From contig JYOD01000064.1 in NCBI GenBank assembly GCA_000955785.1, forward strand, positions 86,252-150,251: a stretch of 64,000 nt of DNA. The letters run 5' to 3'. Made by a program: the position numbers and the translations under genes. The notes beneath the pieces are model-generated. The model was not told the origin of the DNA. It saw nothing but the letters and a program-made list of their open reading frames with translations, and searched no databases. The DNA is from Burkholderiaceae bacterium 16 (GTDB lineage Bacteria; Pseudomonadota; Gammaproteobacteria; Burkholderiales; Burkholderiaceae). Positions within the stretch are counted from its first letter, which is position 1; each line of letters starts with the position of its first letter. Shown here in pieces: positions 22,449 to 30,943 of this stretch.

Positions 22449-23348
22449 ATGGCCGACTACACCCAGGTGCGCGACGCACTGGTGGGGGCGCTCGCCGGCA
22501 CGCTCTATCCGGGCGGCACGGCCCAGCCCAGCATCACCGGCCGCCCGTTCGTCGTCTATGGCGGCTGGCCCAACCCGGCAGATCTCGACGTCGATCTGGC
22601 GGCCAGGAAGACCCACGTCAACGTGTGGCCGACCAACACCGAGAAGGTGATCGACACCACGCAGTCGGATTGGGCGACGATGGCCGACCCGGCCAACACC
22701 CTCACGCTGACGGTGGCCGGCCAGACCGTGACGGTTGGCGGCACGGTCAGCACGCCGCAGAACGTGGCGCTGGTGGTGGATGGTCGCGGCTATGTCTACG
22801 CGGTGCAGCCGGGCGGCACGCTGACCTCGATCGCCACAGTGCTGGCGACCTTGGTGGCGGTCGATTTCCCAGGGACGTCGTCCTCTGGCGCTGTCGTAAC
22901 GGTTCCGAAGGGCCTAACCCTGTCGCTCGACTTCTTGAACCGGATCTACCAGAACGCAGATCCGCATGACGCTGTGATCTCGCCGCGTGTCGGCGGGTTC
23001 GGTACCAGCCAGCGCGAGGTGCGGCGCGTGCAGCGCACGTTTCAGATCTCGGTCTGGGCCGGGCGGCCAGACGACCGGGACCAGGTGAACATGCTGCTGG
23101 ACGGCGCGATGAACGCGCTGGGCCGGCTCAACCTGCCGGACCAGACCTACGGGTCTCTGCGCTACATCGGCTCGCGCCCCAGCGACGGGGCGCAGAAGGA
23201 ACACCTATACCGATGCGATCTGCTCTATGCGGTCGAGTTCTCGGCGACCGAGACCCGCAGCGACGCCCAGATCGTCATCACCACCACGAACGTGAGCGCC
23301 GGCCCATCGCTGGATGCGCAGTTCCCGATCGCGACCATTGTGGAGTGA
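22449..23348 (+). CDS. Neck/tail terminator-like protein
   Basis: 299 residues starting MADYTQVRDALVGALAGTLY. The N-terminus resembles tail terminator or gp12-like neck terminator proteins (GWPNPADLDVDLAARKTHVN, later VRRVQRTFQISVWAGRPDDRDQV and a C-terminal strand). It contains an inserted LysM-like or Ig-like stretch (VAGQTVTVGGTVSTPQNVAL). A GAAATG start follows the closure gene by one base. It should cap the tail tube before head joining. Confidence 0.65.
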   Translation: MADYTQVRDALVGALAGTLYPGGTAQPSITGRPFVVYGGWPNPADLDVDLAARKTHVNVWPTNTEKVIDTTQSDWATMADPANTLTLTVAGQTVTVGGTVSTPQNVALVVDGRGYVYAVQPGGTLTSIATVLATLVAVDFPGTSSSGAVVTVPKGLTLSLDFLNRIYQNADPHDAVISPRVGGFGTSQREVRRVQRTFQISVWAGRPDDRDQVNMLLDGAMNALGRLNLPDQTYGSLRYIGSRPSDGAQKEHLYRCDLLYAVEFSATETRSDAQIVITTTNVSAGPSLDAQFPIATIVE

Positions 23349-23352
23349 GGAA

Positions 23353-23496
23353 ATGAAGCTGATTGTCACCACGCCGTTTGGCGGATACCAGATCGGGGAG
23401 GAGATCACCGACCCGGCTGCGGTCGCTGCCGTGCTGACGAGCGACCAGGCGGCCTACGTCACCCAGGTCGCTGTGGATCTACCTCCGAAGAAGTAA
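23353..23496 (+). CDS. Small tail-region protein (47 aa)
   Basis: MKLIVTTPFGGYQIGEEITD, then an AAVAAVLTSDQAAYVTQV helix and a KK end. GAGG lies just upstream of ATG 23353. The 'F.GY..G..I.D...V..vL' pattern is seen in short proteins preceding sheath genes. No function known. Confidence 0.65.
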   Translation: MKLIVTTPFGGYQIGEEITDPAAVAAVLTSDQAAYVTQVAVDLPPKK

Positions 23497-23507
23497 CCAC
23501 CGAATCA

Positions 23508-23577
23508 GCCGCCCACGAGGCGGCTTTGTCTTGTTTGGGCTGCCTCCGGGCGGCCTTCTTTGTTTCCGGAGGCGCAA
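23508..23577 (+). terminator. Double hairpin plus ribosome binding site before sheath gene
   Basis: Stem 1 GCCGCC-CACGA-GGCGGC (23508-23524) then TTTGTCTTG. Stem 2 GGCTGCC-TCCG-GGCGGCC (about 23539-23556) then TTCTTTGTTT. Then CCGGAGG and the sheath ATG at 23578. One of the repeated hairpin-SD modules. Confidence 0.65.
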
Positions 23578-25110
23578 ATGCCGATTGTTCAGCAGGGCAG
23601 CATCAATACGACGGCCCTCATCGTTCCCGATCTCTACGTCCAGATCGTCCCGCCGCAGGTGACCCTGCTGAATGGCGTCCCCACCAACGTGATCGGCATG
23701 GTCGGCACGGCGCAGTGGGGCCCGGTCAATTCGCCGACGATCATCGGCAACATGGCCATGTACGCCCAGGCGTTCGGTGCGGTCCAGAACCGAAAGTACG
23801 ACATGGGCACCGCTGTCGCCGCGGCGGTCATCAACGGCGCGAACAACTTCCGCTGCGTGCGAGCGACGGACGGCACGGATGTTGCCGCCACCGCTGTGGT
23901 GCAGTCGACCTGCCTGACGCTGACCGGCAAGTACACCGGCACGCTGGGCAATACGATTGTAGCCACGCTGGCGCAGGGTTCGGCGGCCGGCACGTGGAAG
24001 GTAACGGTGGCGGCGCCCACCCTGGCCCCGGAAGTGTTCGACAACATCGGCTCGGGCTTGTCCGGCAATGCGCTGTGGGTGGCTATCGCCGCGGCGATCA
24101 ACATCGGCACCAGCGTTCAGCGCGGGCCGTCACAAATCGTCGTCGCTGCCGCTGGTGCCGGCGTGGCAGCACCGGTTGCTGCCAGCTTCACGCTGGCCGG
24201 CGGCACCGATGGCGCCACCACCATCACCGGTACCGTGCTGATCGGCCAGGACACCATCCCGCGCAAGGGCATGTACGCGCTGCGCAACCAGGGCGTGTCG
24301 GTCGGCGTGCTGGTGGATTGCGACGACTCGACCACCTGGGCCAACCAGGTGGCGTTCGGGTTGTCGGAGGGCATTTACATGATCGGCGTGGGTCCGGCGG
24401 GCGACACGATCGCCAACGCCGTTTCCGCGAAGGCGACGGCCGGCATCGACAACTATGCGTTCAAGCTGCTCTTCGGCGACTGGATTTACTTCCTGGACAC
24501 GGCCAACGGCGTGACCCGCCTGATCTCGCCGCAGGGCTTCGTGGCCGGCTTGCTGGGGAACCTCTCGCCCGAGCAGAGCAGCCTGAACAAGCAGCTGTAC
24601 GGTGTGGTCGGCACGCAGAAGTCCAACGCTAACCAGACCTACAGCTCAGCAGAGCTCCAGGCGCTGGCGCAAGCCGGCATCGACGTCGTGACCAACCCGG
24701 TGCCGGGCGGCTCGTACTTCGGTTGCCGCATTGGCCACAACAGCAGCTCGAACGCTCTGACTCAGGGTGACAACTACACCCGGATGACGAACTACATCGC
24801 CGCGACCATCAATGCCGGCATGGGTAAGTACGTCGGCCGGCTGCAGTCCGTCACCGTGCGCGCGCAGGCCGCGGCGACGTTGTCGAACTTCCTGTCCAGC
24901 ATGGAACAGCAGGGGATGATCGGCGCAGTCAACGGCGGTCCGGCTTACTCGGTCCAGATCGACGCCAACAACAACCCGATGAACCGGGTGGCGCTGGGCT
25001 ACATGCAGGCCGACGTGAAAGTGATCTACCTGTCGGTGATCGAGAAGTTCTTGGTGAACGTCGAGGGCTCGCAAGCCACGGTGATCAGGACCTCTACCAG
25101 CAACCAGTAA
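23578..25110 (+). CDS. Contractile tail sheath protein
   Basis: 510 residues starting MPIVQQGSINTTALIVPDLY. Sheath hallmarks: the N-terminal P.LYVQIVPPQV and GMVGTAQWGPVN block, a large variable middle domain, and the C-terminal domain with VRAQAAATLSNFLSSMEQQG, PMNRVALGYMQADVKVIYLS and EKFLVNVEGSQATV. It makes this a myovirus. CCGGAGG precedes the ATG at 23578, which replaces a longer in-frame start lying in the hairpins. Confidence 0.92.
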   Translation: MPIVQQGSINTTALIVPDLYVQIVPPQVTLLNGVPTNVIGMVGTAQWGPVNSPTIIGNMAMYAQAFGAVQNRKYDMGTAVAAAVINGANNFRCVRATDGTDVAATAVVQSTCLTLTGKYTGTLGNTIVATLAQGSAAGTWKVTVAAPTLAPEVFDNIGSGLSGNALWVAIAAAINIGTSVQRGPSQIVVAAAGAGVAAPVAASFTLAGGTDGATTITGTVLIGQDTIPRKGMYALRNQGVSVGVLVDCDDSTTWANQVAFGLSEGIYMIGVGPAGDTIANAVSAKATAGIDNYAFKLLFGDWIYFLDTANGVTRLISPQGFVAGLLGNLSPEQSSLNKQLYGVVGTQKSNANQTYSSAELQALAQAGIDVVTNPVPGGSYFGCRIGHNSSSNALTQGDNYTRMTNYIAATINAGMGKYVGRLQSVTVRAQAAATLSNFLSSMEQQGMIGAVNGGPAYSVQIDANNNPMNRVALGYMQADVKVIYLSVIEKFLVNVEGSQATVIRTSTSNQ

Positions 25111-25129
25111 GCCACCCTCTGACCACAAG

Positions 25130-25170
25130 GCCCCGCCGCGCGCGGGGCTTCTCTCTTTCCGGAGAAAGAC
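25130..25170 (+). terminator. Hairpin-SD module before tail tube gene
   Basis: GCCCCGC-CGCGC-GCGGGGC (25130-25148), then TTCTCTCTTTCCGGAGAAAG and the tube ATG at 25171. The T/C-rich tail is interrupted, so readthrough or RNA processing is as likely as termination. Confidence 0.65.
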
Positions 25171-25602
25171 ATGCCGATTAATGGTTACTCGGTCGGGCGC
25201 GACGTCACGATTGTCATCCAGACCCCGACCGGCTCGCTGCAGATCCCGAAGATCACCAAGTTCTCTCGCAAACAGGACGCGACGGTGGAGCGTGTGAAGC
25301 GTATCGACGGCGTTACCGAAACGCTTCGATTCTTCGACGGCTGGTCTGGCTCGCTTGAAGCCAAACGGAGCGGCCCAGAGATCGACCGGTACTTCGGTGT
25401 CCTCGAAGACAACTACTACGCTGGCCTGAATGAGCAGCCCGCTCAAATCTTCGAGACCGTGACCGAACCGAACGGAGCAATTTCGCAGTTCCGCTACGAC
25501 GGCGTCATGTTGACGCTTGAAAACGCCGGCGACGTTGCCGGCGACGCGTCCATCCCGTACTCGATGAACTTCACCGCAACCCGCCGCAAGGTCACCGCCT
25601 AA
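25171..25602 (+). CDS. Tail tube protein
   Basis: 143 residues, MPINGYSVGRDVTIVIQTPT. Beta-rich with QIPKITKFSRKQDATVERVK, a FDGWSGSLEAKRSGPEID strand pair and YDGVMLTLENAGDVAGDASI before a final FTATRRKVTA. This matches tube proteins of contractile tails encoded right after the sheath. Length and position agree. Confidence 0.85.
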   Translation: MPINGYSVGRDVTIVIQTPTGSLQIPKITKFSRKQDATVERVKRIDGVTETLRFFDGWSGSLEAKRSGPEIDRYFGVLEDNYYAGLNEQPAQIFETVTEPNGAISQFRYDGVMLTLENAGDVAGDASIPYSMNFTATRRKVTA

Positions 25603-25608
25603 TCAGAT

Positions 25609-25971
25609 ATGACAAACGTAACCGTTACCCCCTCCGAGCGGATCATCAAAGAAGCCGCCAGAGAAATCACGACACAGGACGCTCGTGGGCGCGAAATCAC
25701 GCTGAGGAAGCCTGGCCCGCTGAACAAGCTCCGATTCTTCGAGGCGATGGGCGAATCGTCTATCAATCCGCTGTGGTCCAGCGTCGTATCGCCGCTGATG
25801 TTTGTCTCGGCAATCGATGGCGAGACGGTTCTTACTCCCTCGACGAAACGGGAAATCGAGGCGCTATATCAGCGGCTGGACGAGGACGGCATGACCGCCA
25901 TCGGTGCGGCGCTTCCCGGCAACTTCGGCATCTCCCGTGGGGAGGTCAACGAGGAAGCCGTAAAAAAATAG
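25609..25971 (+). CDS. Tail assembly chaperone, zero-frame product
   Basis: 120 residues (MTNVTVTPSERIIKEAAREI...), with GREITLRKPGPLNKLRFFEA and PLMFVSAIDGETVLTPSTKR, ending AVKK at the TAG at 25969-25971. Encoded between tube and tape measure, where the G/gpG-type chaperone that binds the tape measure protein is always found. Its last two codons form the slippery sequence that creates the longer product (25609-26144). Confidence 0.85.
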   Translation: MTNVTVTPSERIIKEAAREITTQDARGREITLRKPGPLNKLRFFEAMGESSINPLWSSVVSPLMFVSAIDGETVLTPSTKREIEALYQRLDEDGMTAIGAALPGNFGISRGEVNEEAVKK

Positions 25972-26144
25972 TTGAGAACCCGGCGATTCGTAACGCGGTC
26001 TGGCTGACCTCCCATGGCTTTGGCTTCGACGTTGCGTTTTCGCTGGACGACACGACGTGCGAGGCGTTCGCCATCATCGTGTCGGAACAACAAACGGGGT
26101 CTCGGTTCGATTGGGCCAAAAGGGAATTCGTGAAGACGCCATGA
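25609..26144 (+). CDS. Tail assembly chaperone, -1 frameshift product (GT-type)
   Basis: The A-AAA-AAA heptamer at 25962-25968 is in the correct zero-frame phase (GTA AAA AAA TAG). A -1 slip continues as IVENPAIRNAVWLTSHGFGF for 58 more residues to TGA 26144, giving about 178 residues in total. The extension has no good start of its own and is conserved-looking coding sequence, so expression by frameshift is the simplest reading. This two-product chaperone system is a hallmark of long-tailed phages. Confidence 0.85.
25962..25968 (+). other. Programmed -1 ribosomal frameshift site
   Basis: Seven consecutive A residues in X-XXY-YYZ register, immediately followed by the zero-frame TAG. Stalling at the stop codon and downstream structure would favour the slip. 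Confidence 0.85.
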
Positions 26145-26620
26145 AAAACTTCAACAGTCTTGGCGCATTCGCGCTGCACCTTGAAAAGCTGGCCGCCGAA
26201 GCGCCCGCAGTCGTCGCGCACGTGACGGACGCCTCTGCGGCTGAGATCCAGGCGACCGCGCGGGGGATGATCGGCGACTACCAGCAGGCGGTTGGCCCGT
26301 ATCCGGCCTGGGAAGAACTGGCCGACTCGACCAAGGCTGAGCGCGCTTCCCTGGGCTATTCCGAGAACGATCCGGGTTACCGATCAGGAAAGATGCAGCG
26401 ATCGATAACCCGGTCGGTTGAGGGCTCCGAGGCGGTTGTCGGTTCGAATGACCAGAATCTCGTCTGGTTTGATATGGGCACGCCAACCCAGCCGCCTCGC
26501 CCGGTCCTGGGCCCCGCGGCAATCCACAGCGAGCCTCGTGTCCGGAAGATCATCGGCACCACCACGTTTGCGTGGCTCGCCGGTCGCGGTTGGCTGCGCC
26601 CGCGCCTCAAGTCCTCTTGA
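26141..26620 (+). CDS. Minor tail/neck protein, HK97 gp10-like
   Basis: 159 residues from ATG 26141, which overlaps the stop of the frameshift extension (ATGA). MKNFNSLGAFALHLEKLAAE, then a helix with VAHVTDASAAEIQATARGMI and the block GKMQRSITRSVEGSEAVVGS, then PPRPVLGPAAIHSEPRVRKI. This is the pattern of HK97-gp10-type morphogenesis (tail completion) proteins. Its place after the chaperone rather than in the neck cluster is unusual but occurs in Mu-like tails. Confidence 0.6.
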   Translation: MKNFNSLGAFALHLEKLAAEAPAVVAHVTDASAAEIQATARGMIGDYQQAVGPYPAWEELADSTKAERASLGYSENDPGYRSGKMQRSITRSVEGSEAVVGSNDQNLVWFDMGTPTQPPRPVLGPAAIHSEPRVRKIIGTTTFAWLAGRGWLRPRLKSS

Positions 26621-26864
26621 AGTAGACGAACAGGAAGGCGATGTAGCCGATCGACAGGTACACGCCGATTCCCGGGATGAACAGCATCAGCGGCGGCGGG
26701 ATCATCGCGCCAGCAAGCGGCATCGGCGGCCGATCTTGCCACCTGCGGCGCAAGCCGGTTGGGCGGTTGTCCAGCGGAAACGCGCGCGGTCGCGGGTACT
26801 GGACGAATGAAATGTGCTCCGCGAGCCATTCGTGTATCCGATGGCGGGTCTTGGAAACCAGCAT
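26607..26864 (-). CDS. Small antisense membrane protein in the tail operon
   Basis: 85 residues from MLVSKTRHRIHEWLAEHISF, with a basic half and a hydrophobic C-terminal half (PPPLMLFIPGIGVYLSIGYI AFLFVYF, two short spans or one hairpin). A TTG start at 26894 is an alternative. TATACT on the minus strand (26905-26900) could be a -10. It occupies the only gap in the tail operon and overlaps the 3' end of the previous gene. Coding is likely but not certain; cargo role is inferred from orientation. Confidence 0.5.
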   Translation of the reverse strand: MLVSKTRHRIHEWLAEHISFVQYPRPRAFPLDNRPTGLRRRWQDRPPMPLAGAMIPPPLMLFIPGIGVYLSIGYIAFLFVYFKRT

Positions 26865-26913
26865 GGTTGTTGTGCGCCGGGGGCCATAAAACAATCAGTA
26901 TAGGCGGCACGAA

Positions 26914-28857
26914 ATGATTGATGCATACGGGATCGGCGTCACGCTGAAGCTGCACGACCTGATCGGCCCGCAACTGGTCAAGCTCGCGCAGGAATTCGCC
27001 AAGGTCGACGCGCTGGCGCTGCAGGTCAACAAGCGCTTGCAGAAAATGGGCTCGGAAGTGGTGGGCGTCCGGAACCTGGCCGCGGCGGCACGCCAGCTCA
27101 ACACGGGGCTGCGCGGCATCGGCGACCAGGCGCTGCGAGCCGAGCGCAACCTGCACGGCATTCGCGGTGCCATCCCGAGCGGCGGCATCGGTCTCGAAGC
27201 CGAGTTGGTGCGCGCAAATGCACAGGCGGCGACGCTACAGGCCCGCATCGCGGCCATGCGCGGCGCCGGGCGCGTCCCTGGTGGCGGCAATCCGCTGCTT
27301 CCACCAGGGCCTGGCGGTGGTGGTGGGGGTGGTCGGCGTCCCGGCCACATCCACGGCGGCAACATGCACGTCGGCCCGAACGGGTTCGGGATCGGCGGCG
27401 TCGGCATGGGCGTGGCCACCAACATGCTGGTGCCTCTGGCAGCCGCCGGTGCGACCGTCTATATCGGCCACAAGTTCTATGAAGCCGCTAAAGACTATGA
27501 AATGGCCTTCACCCGGTTTCGCTCGTTGAACCTGGGTGAGAACGTCAACAGGGATGCCGATTCATTTGCGCGCCGCACGAAGCAGTTCGGCGTGTCGAAG
27601 ACCGAGCGCATGACGATCCTGCGCGACATGCACGAGGTCATGGGGCATTACGACGACGCCAAGGCTGTCACGCCGCTGTTCTCGCGCATGCTGGCGGCCA
27701 ATCGTGGCGTGTTCGGCGAGGAGGGCAACAAGTTTGACACGAAGACCTTCCAGGCACTGGGCAAGGTCATCGAAATGCGGGGTGGCACGCATTCGCCGGA
27801 GACGATGTACGAGCAGGCCAACTACGCTCAGAAGACCCTTACCGGCTCGGCTGGCCTGGTCACACCGGACGACCTACTGGCCTTCATGAAGACTGGCGGC
27901 GTGGCGACGCGCCTGCTGTCGAACAAGGCCTTCTACGAAGAGTCGGCACCACTCATTCAGGAAATGGGCGGCTCGCGGTTCGGTACGGCGCTGATGAGCG
28001 CGCACCAGAATCTGGCCATGGGGCGCGGCTCGCTGAAGTCGATGAACGAGGCGGCACGCCTGGGGATCATCGACCCGCGCATGATCGAGTACACGAAGAT
28101 CGGCACGATCAAGCAGGTGCTGCCGGGCGCGCTCGTCAATGAAGACCTGTACAACAAGTCGAAATACGAGTGGCTAAAGCAGGTGTTGATCCCGGCCATC
28201 CGCGCCAAGGGCGTGCGTGGTAAGGACGGTCTCGTCACCGGCGACGCCATCACCGATGACCAGATCGTGAACGAGCTGAACACGATCTTTAGTCAGCGCA
28301 CGGCCAGCAACGCGTTCGCGCAGATGTTCCTGCAGCAGCACAAGATCGAGAAGAACGTCGCAGTCACCGAAAAGGCGATGGGCATCAAAGAGCTGGAGGA
28401 GCAGTACAAGAAATCGCCGCAGGGTGCCGAGGATGAGTTCCAGGCCGCATGGAAGGATTTCAAGGCAGAGTTCGGCAAGAGCATGCTGCCGGCCATCACG
28501 GACATGCTGAAGACGGGGGCTGGCATTCTCAGGTCGATCGCCGACGCGCGCGGCGCTCGCGACGCCGGCGCGGAGCCGGGTCTTGTGGAGAGGGTCGGCG
28601 CACCGGTTGGGCACTTCTTTACGTGGCCGTGGCGCGCGCTGGGGAATGCGATCTCAGGGGATGCCAGCGCTAAGTCGCTCGACCCCGTCGCCGGGAAGGG
28701 CCCCGCAATGACGCAGGTCAACACCACCATCAAGCTAGACAGCCGGGTGCTTGCCGAGGCGACGACCCTCCACCAGGCGCGTGAACTGGCGCGGCCCCAG
28801 ACGGGGCCAGGCACATTCGACGCCGGCATGAGCCTTCGACCGGCGGCACTGAGATAA
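26914..28857 (+). CDS. Tape measure protein
   Basis: 647 residues. Helical N-terminus (LIGPQLVKLAQEFAKVDALALQVNKR), a Gly/Pro/His-rich low-complexity stretch (about 130-165), a hydrophobic span (NMLVPLAAAGATVYIGHKFYE, about residues 168-190) and a long soluble remainder with AATSVEDF-like kinase-free helices. At about 0.15 nm per residue this predicts a tail near 100 nm. The hydrophobic span could help DNA cross the inner membrane. Located exactly after the chaperone pair. Confidence 0.88.
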   Translation: MIDAYGIGVTLKLHDLIGPQLVKLAQEFAKVDALALQVNKRLQKMGSEVVGVRNLAAAARQLNTGLRGIGDQALRAERNLHGIRGAIPSGGIGLEAELVRANAQAATLQARIAAMRGAGRVPGGGNPLLPPGPGGGGGGGRRPGHIHGGNMHVGPNGFGIGGVGMGVATNMLVPLAAAGATVYIGHKFYEAAKDYEMAFTRFRSLNLGENVNRDADSFARRTKQFGVSKTERMTILRDMHEVMGHYDDAKAVTPLFSRMLAANRGVFGEEGNKFDTKTFQALGKVIEMRGGTHSPETMYEQANYAQKTLTGSAGLVTPDDLLAFMKTGGVATRLLSNKAFYEESAPLIQEMGGSRFGTALMSAHQNLAMGRGSLKSMNEAARLGIIDPRMIEYTKIGTIKQVLPGALVNEDLYNKSKYEWLKQVLIPAIRAKGVRGKDGLVTGDAITDDQIVNELNTIFSQRTASNAFAQMFLQQHKIEKNVAVTEKAMGIKELEEQYKKSPQGAEDEFQAAWKDFKAEFGKSMLPAITDMLKTGAGILRSIADARGARDAGAEPGLVERVGAPVGHFFTWPWRALGNAISGDASAKSLDPVAGKGPAMTQVNTTIKLDSRVLAEATTLHQARELARPQTGPGTFDAGMSLRPAALR

Positions 28858-28861
28858 AACC

Positions 28862-29824
28862 ATGGCAGATGTCGTCTTGAAACTCGGGGACATCACGTTC
28901 CAGCGGAACGAGATCCCTGAGGCGATGCCATTCGGCGGCGAGCAGGCGCTGGTGGTGCATCGGCTGGTCGGTGGTGCGAAGGTCGTCGACGCCATGGGTG
29001 CGTTTGAAGGACCGATCGAGTGGAGCGGGTGGTTTGAGGGGGAAGGCGCGCTGTCCAGGGCGCTGGCGCTCGATGTGCTGCGCACGTCCGGCGCGCCCGT
29101 GGTGCTGCAGTGGTCGGAGCTGTCCTTTGCCGTCGTCGTTCGGGATTTCCGGCCGGTCTTCCAGCGCTTCTACAAGATCCCGTACCGGATCACATGCGAG
29201 GTGGTCGAGAACCTGACACTCTCGACCACCGGCAACGGCGATCTGAGCATCGACGACCTGATCAACGGCGATATCGCATCGGCTGGCGGCCTGGTAAGCG
29301 ACATCGGAGACTCCACGCTCAGCAACATCATGGAGACGCTGAACACGGCAATCAAAGGAGTCTCGTCATTCGCCAATGCGGCGCAGTCCACATTAAATAG
29401 TGTGCTTCAGCCCATCGCGGCGCTGCGCAACCAGACCCAGACGCTGATCGCGCAGGTGAATAACACGCTCATCAACGTGACCACGCTGGGCGGCATCCTG
29501 CCAAACAACCCGATCGCGCAGCAGGTGCAGAAGCTATCCAGCCAGATCGTCGCAGCGCAGCAGTTGCCAGTACTGGTCCAGCTCGATCGCGTGGTCGGGC
29601 GCGCGCAGCTAAACGTCGGCTCGATCTATGCCAGCGCGAAGCAGGTGACCGTCGCCGGCGGCAACCTGATGGACATAGCTGCCAAGGAATGGGGCGACGC
29701 GATGGCCTGGACCGGGCTCGCCAAGGCGAACCCGCAGCTTGGTGCGGATCCTCAACTGACGGGCGTCAATACCGTGACGATCCCGCCCTCTAAAGATGAC
29801 GTCGGCGGCTTGCTGAATTCCTGA
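28862..29824 (+). CDS. Baseplate/tail protein with C-terminal LysM-like domain
   Basis: 320 residues. N-terminal MADVVLKLGDITFQRNEIPE with the strand PIEWSGWFEGEGALSRALAL resembles the DNA-circularisation/gp43-type N-domain. A helical middle (SSFANAAQSTLNSVLQPIAALRNQ) is followed by a LysM-like end (QVTVAGGNLMDIAAKEWGDA...LTGVNTVTIPP, about 262-312). In Mu-like tails the gene after the tape measure makes a hub protein linking tube and baseplate. Name is by position and domain pattern. Confidence 0.7.
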   Translation: MADVVLKLGDITFQRNEIPEAMPFGGEQALVVHRLVGGAKVVDAMGAFEGPIEWSGWFEGEGALSRALALDVLRTSGAPVVLQWSELSFAVVVRDFRPVFQRFYKIPYRITCEVVENLTLSTTGNGDLSIDDLINGDIASAGGLVSDIGDSTLSNIMETLNTAIKGVSSFANAAQSTLNSVLQPIAALRNQTQTLIAQVNNTLINVTTLGGILPNNPIAQQVQKLSSQIVAAQQLPVLVQLDRVVGRAQLNVGSIYASAKQVTVAGGNLMDIAAKEWGDAMAWTGLAKANPQLGADPQLTGVNTVTIPPSKDDVGGLLNS

Positions 29825-29827
29825 TCC

Positions 29828-30943
29828 ATGCTCAACACACTTCCCGTTCAGCCGGTGGCGCGCTCACCGCGCGCGATCGTGAAGGTGGCCGGCATCATCG
29901 TCCCCGCGTGGGTCGAGTGGTCGACCGACAACAACACGTTCTACCAGGCCGACACTTTTCGGGTCAGCTTCGCGGCCAATGCGCTGCCCGCCGCGACCAA
30001 CGCGAATTGGTTCTCGCAGCAGAAAGAGGCATTCGTCGAGATCTTCGCGGGGTTTCCTGCTGACCCGACGAACTTCAGCGAGACGGACCTGGATAGCCTG
30101 ATCTATGGGCGTGTGGACGATATCGACTATGACCCGGTGGCGACCACCATCGATCTGGTCGGGCGCGACCTCACCGCGGCGTTCATCGATGCCAAGACGT
30201 CCATCCAATATCAGAACCTGACGTCGTCCCAGATCGCCACGCAACTGGCGCTGGCGCATGGGCTGACGCCGGTGGTGACCGCCACGACCACGCGTGCCGG
30301 GACCTTCTATGCATACGACCATGTCCGCATGGTGGACCAGCGCAGCGAATGGGATCTGCTGAGCTACCTCGCGGCACAGGAGGGCTTCAACGTCTACGTG
30401 AAGGGGCAGGCGCTGCACTTCGAGCCGCGCCCGACGGAGGCGGCTGACGCGTACGAACTGCGGTGGGAGGTCGATGAGGCAGGCAACCCGACGGCGAATG
30501 TCAAGGACCTAAAACTCTCGCGCAGCCTGACCGTGGCCAAGGGGGTGACGGTCGTGGTGCGGTCCTGGAACGCCAAGCAGAGCAAGGGCTTCACGGCCTA
30601 CTATCCCAGCAAGGGCAAGACTACGCAGCCCGGGAAGGCATCGCCCTTCGGCAACCAGCAGATCTATCCGATCACCCGCGGCGGCCTGACGCAGGACGAG
30701 GCCACGAAGTTGGCCCAGAAGACGCACGCCGAGATCACGCAGCACGAGATGAAGCTGACTGCCGTGCTGCCGGGCGACAACGTCATGACGTCGACGGCGC
30801 TGGTGCGGCTCACCGGTACTGGGACCGCCTTCGACCAGGACTACTACGTCGAGTCGGTTAAGCGCTCGATGAGCGTGAATGGCGGCTACGGCATGTCCAT
30901 CGCAGCAAAGAACCACAACCCTGAATCGGTGCCGTCCCCATGA
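29828..30943 (+). CDS. Baseplate hub protein (Mu gp44/gpD-like)
   Basis: 371 residues starting MLNTLPVQPVARSPRAIVKV. VEWSTDNNTFYQADTFRVSF, DDIDYDPVATTIDLVGRDLT, a helical stretch LTSSQIATQLALAHGLTPVV and DLLSYLAAQEGFNVYVKGQA are the characteristic hub blocks of late-control D/gp44 family. Forms the trimeric hub below the tube. Overlaps the spike gene by ATGA. Confidence 0.82.
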   Translation: MLNTLPVQPVARSPRAIVKVAGIIVPAWVEWSTDNNTFYQADTFRVSFAANALPAATNANWFSQQKEAFVEIFAGFPADPTNFSETDLDSLIYGRVDDIDYDPVATTIDLVGRDLTAAFIDAKTSIQYQNLTSSQIATQLALAHGLTPVVTATTTRAGTFYAYDHVRMVDQRSEWDLLSYLAAQEGFNVYVKGQALHFEPRPTEAADAYELRWEVDEAGNPTANVKDLKLSRSLTVAKGVTVVVRSWNAKQSKGFTAYYPSKGKTTQPGKASPFGNQQIYPITRGGLTQDEATKLAQKTHAEITQHEMKLTAVLPGDNVMTSTALVRLTGTGTAFDQDYYVESVKRSMSVNGGYGMSIAAKNHNPESVPSP

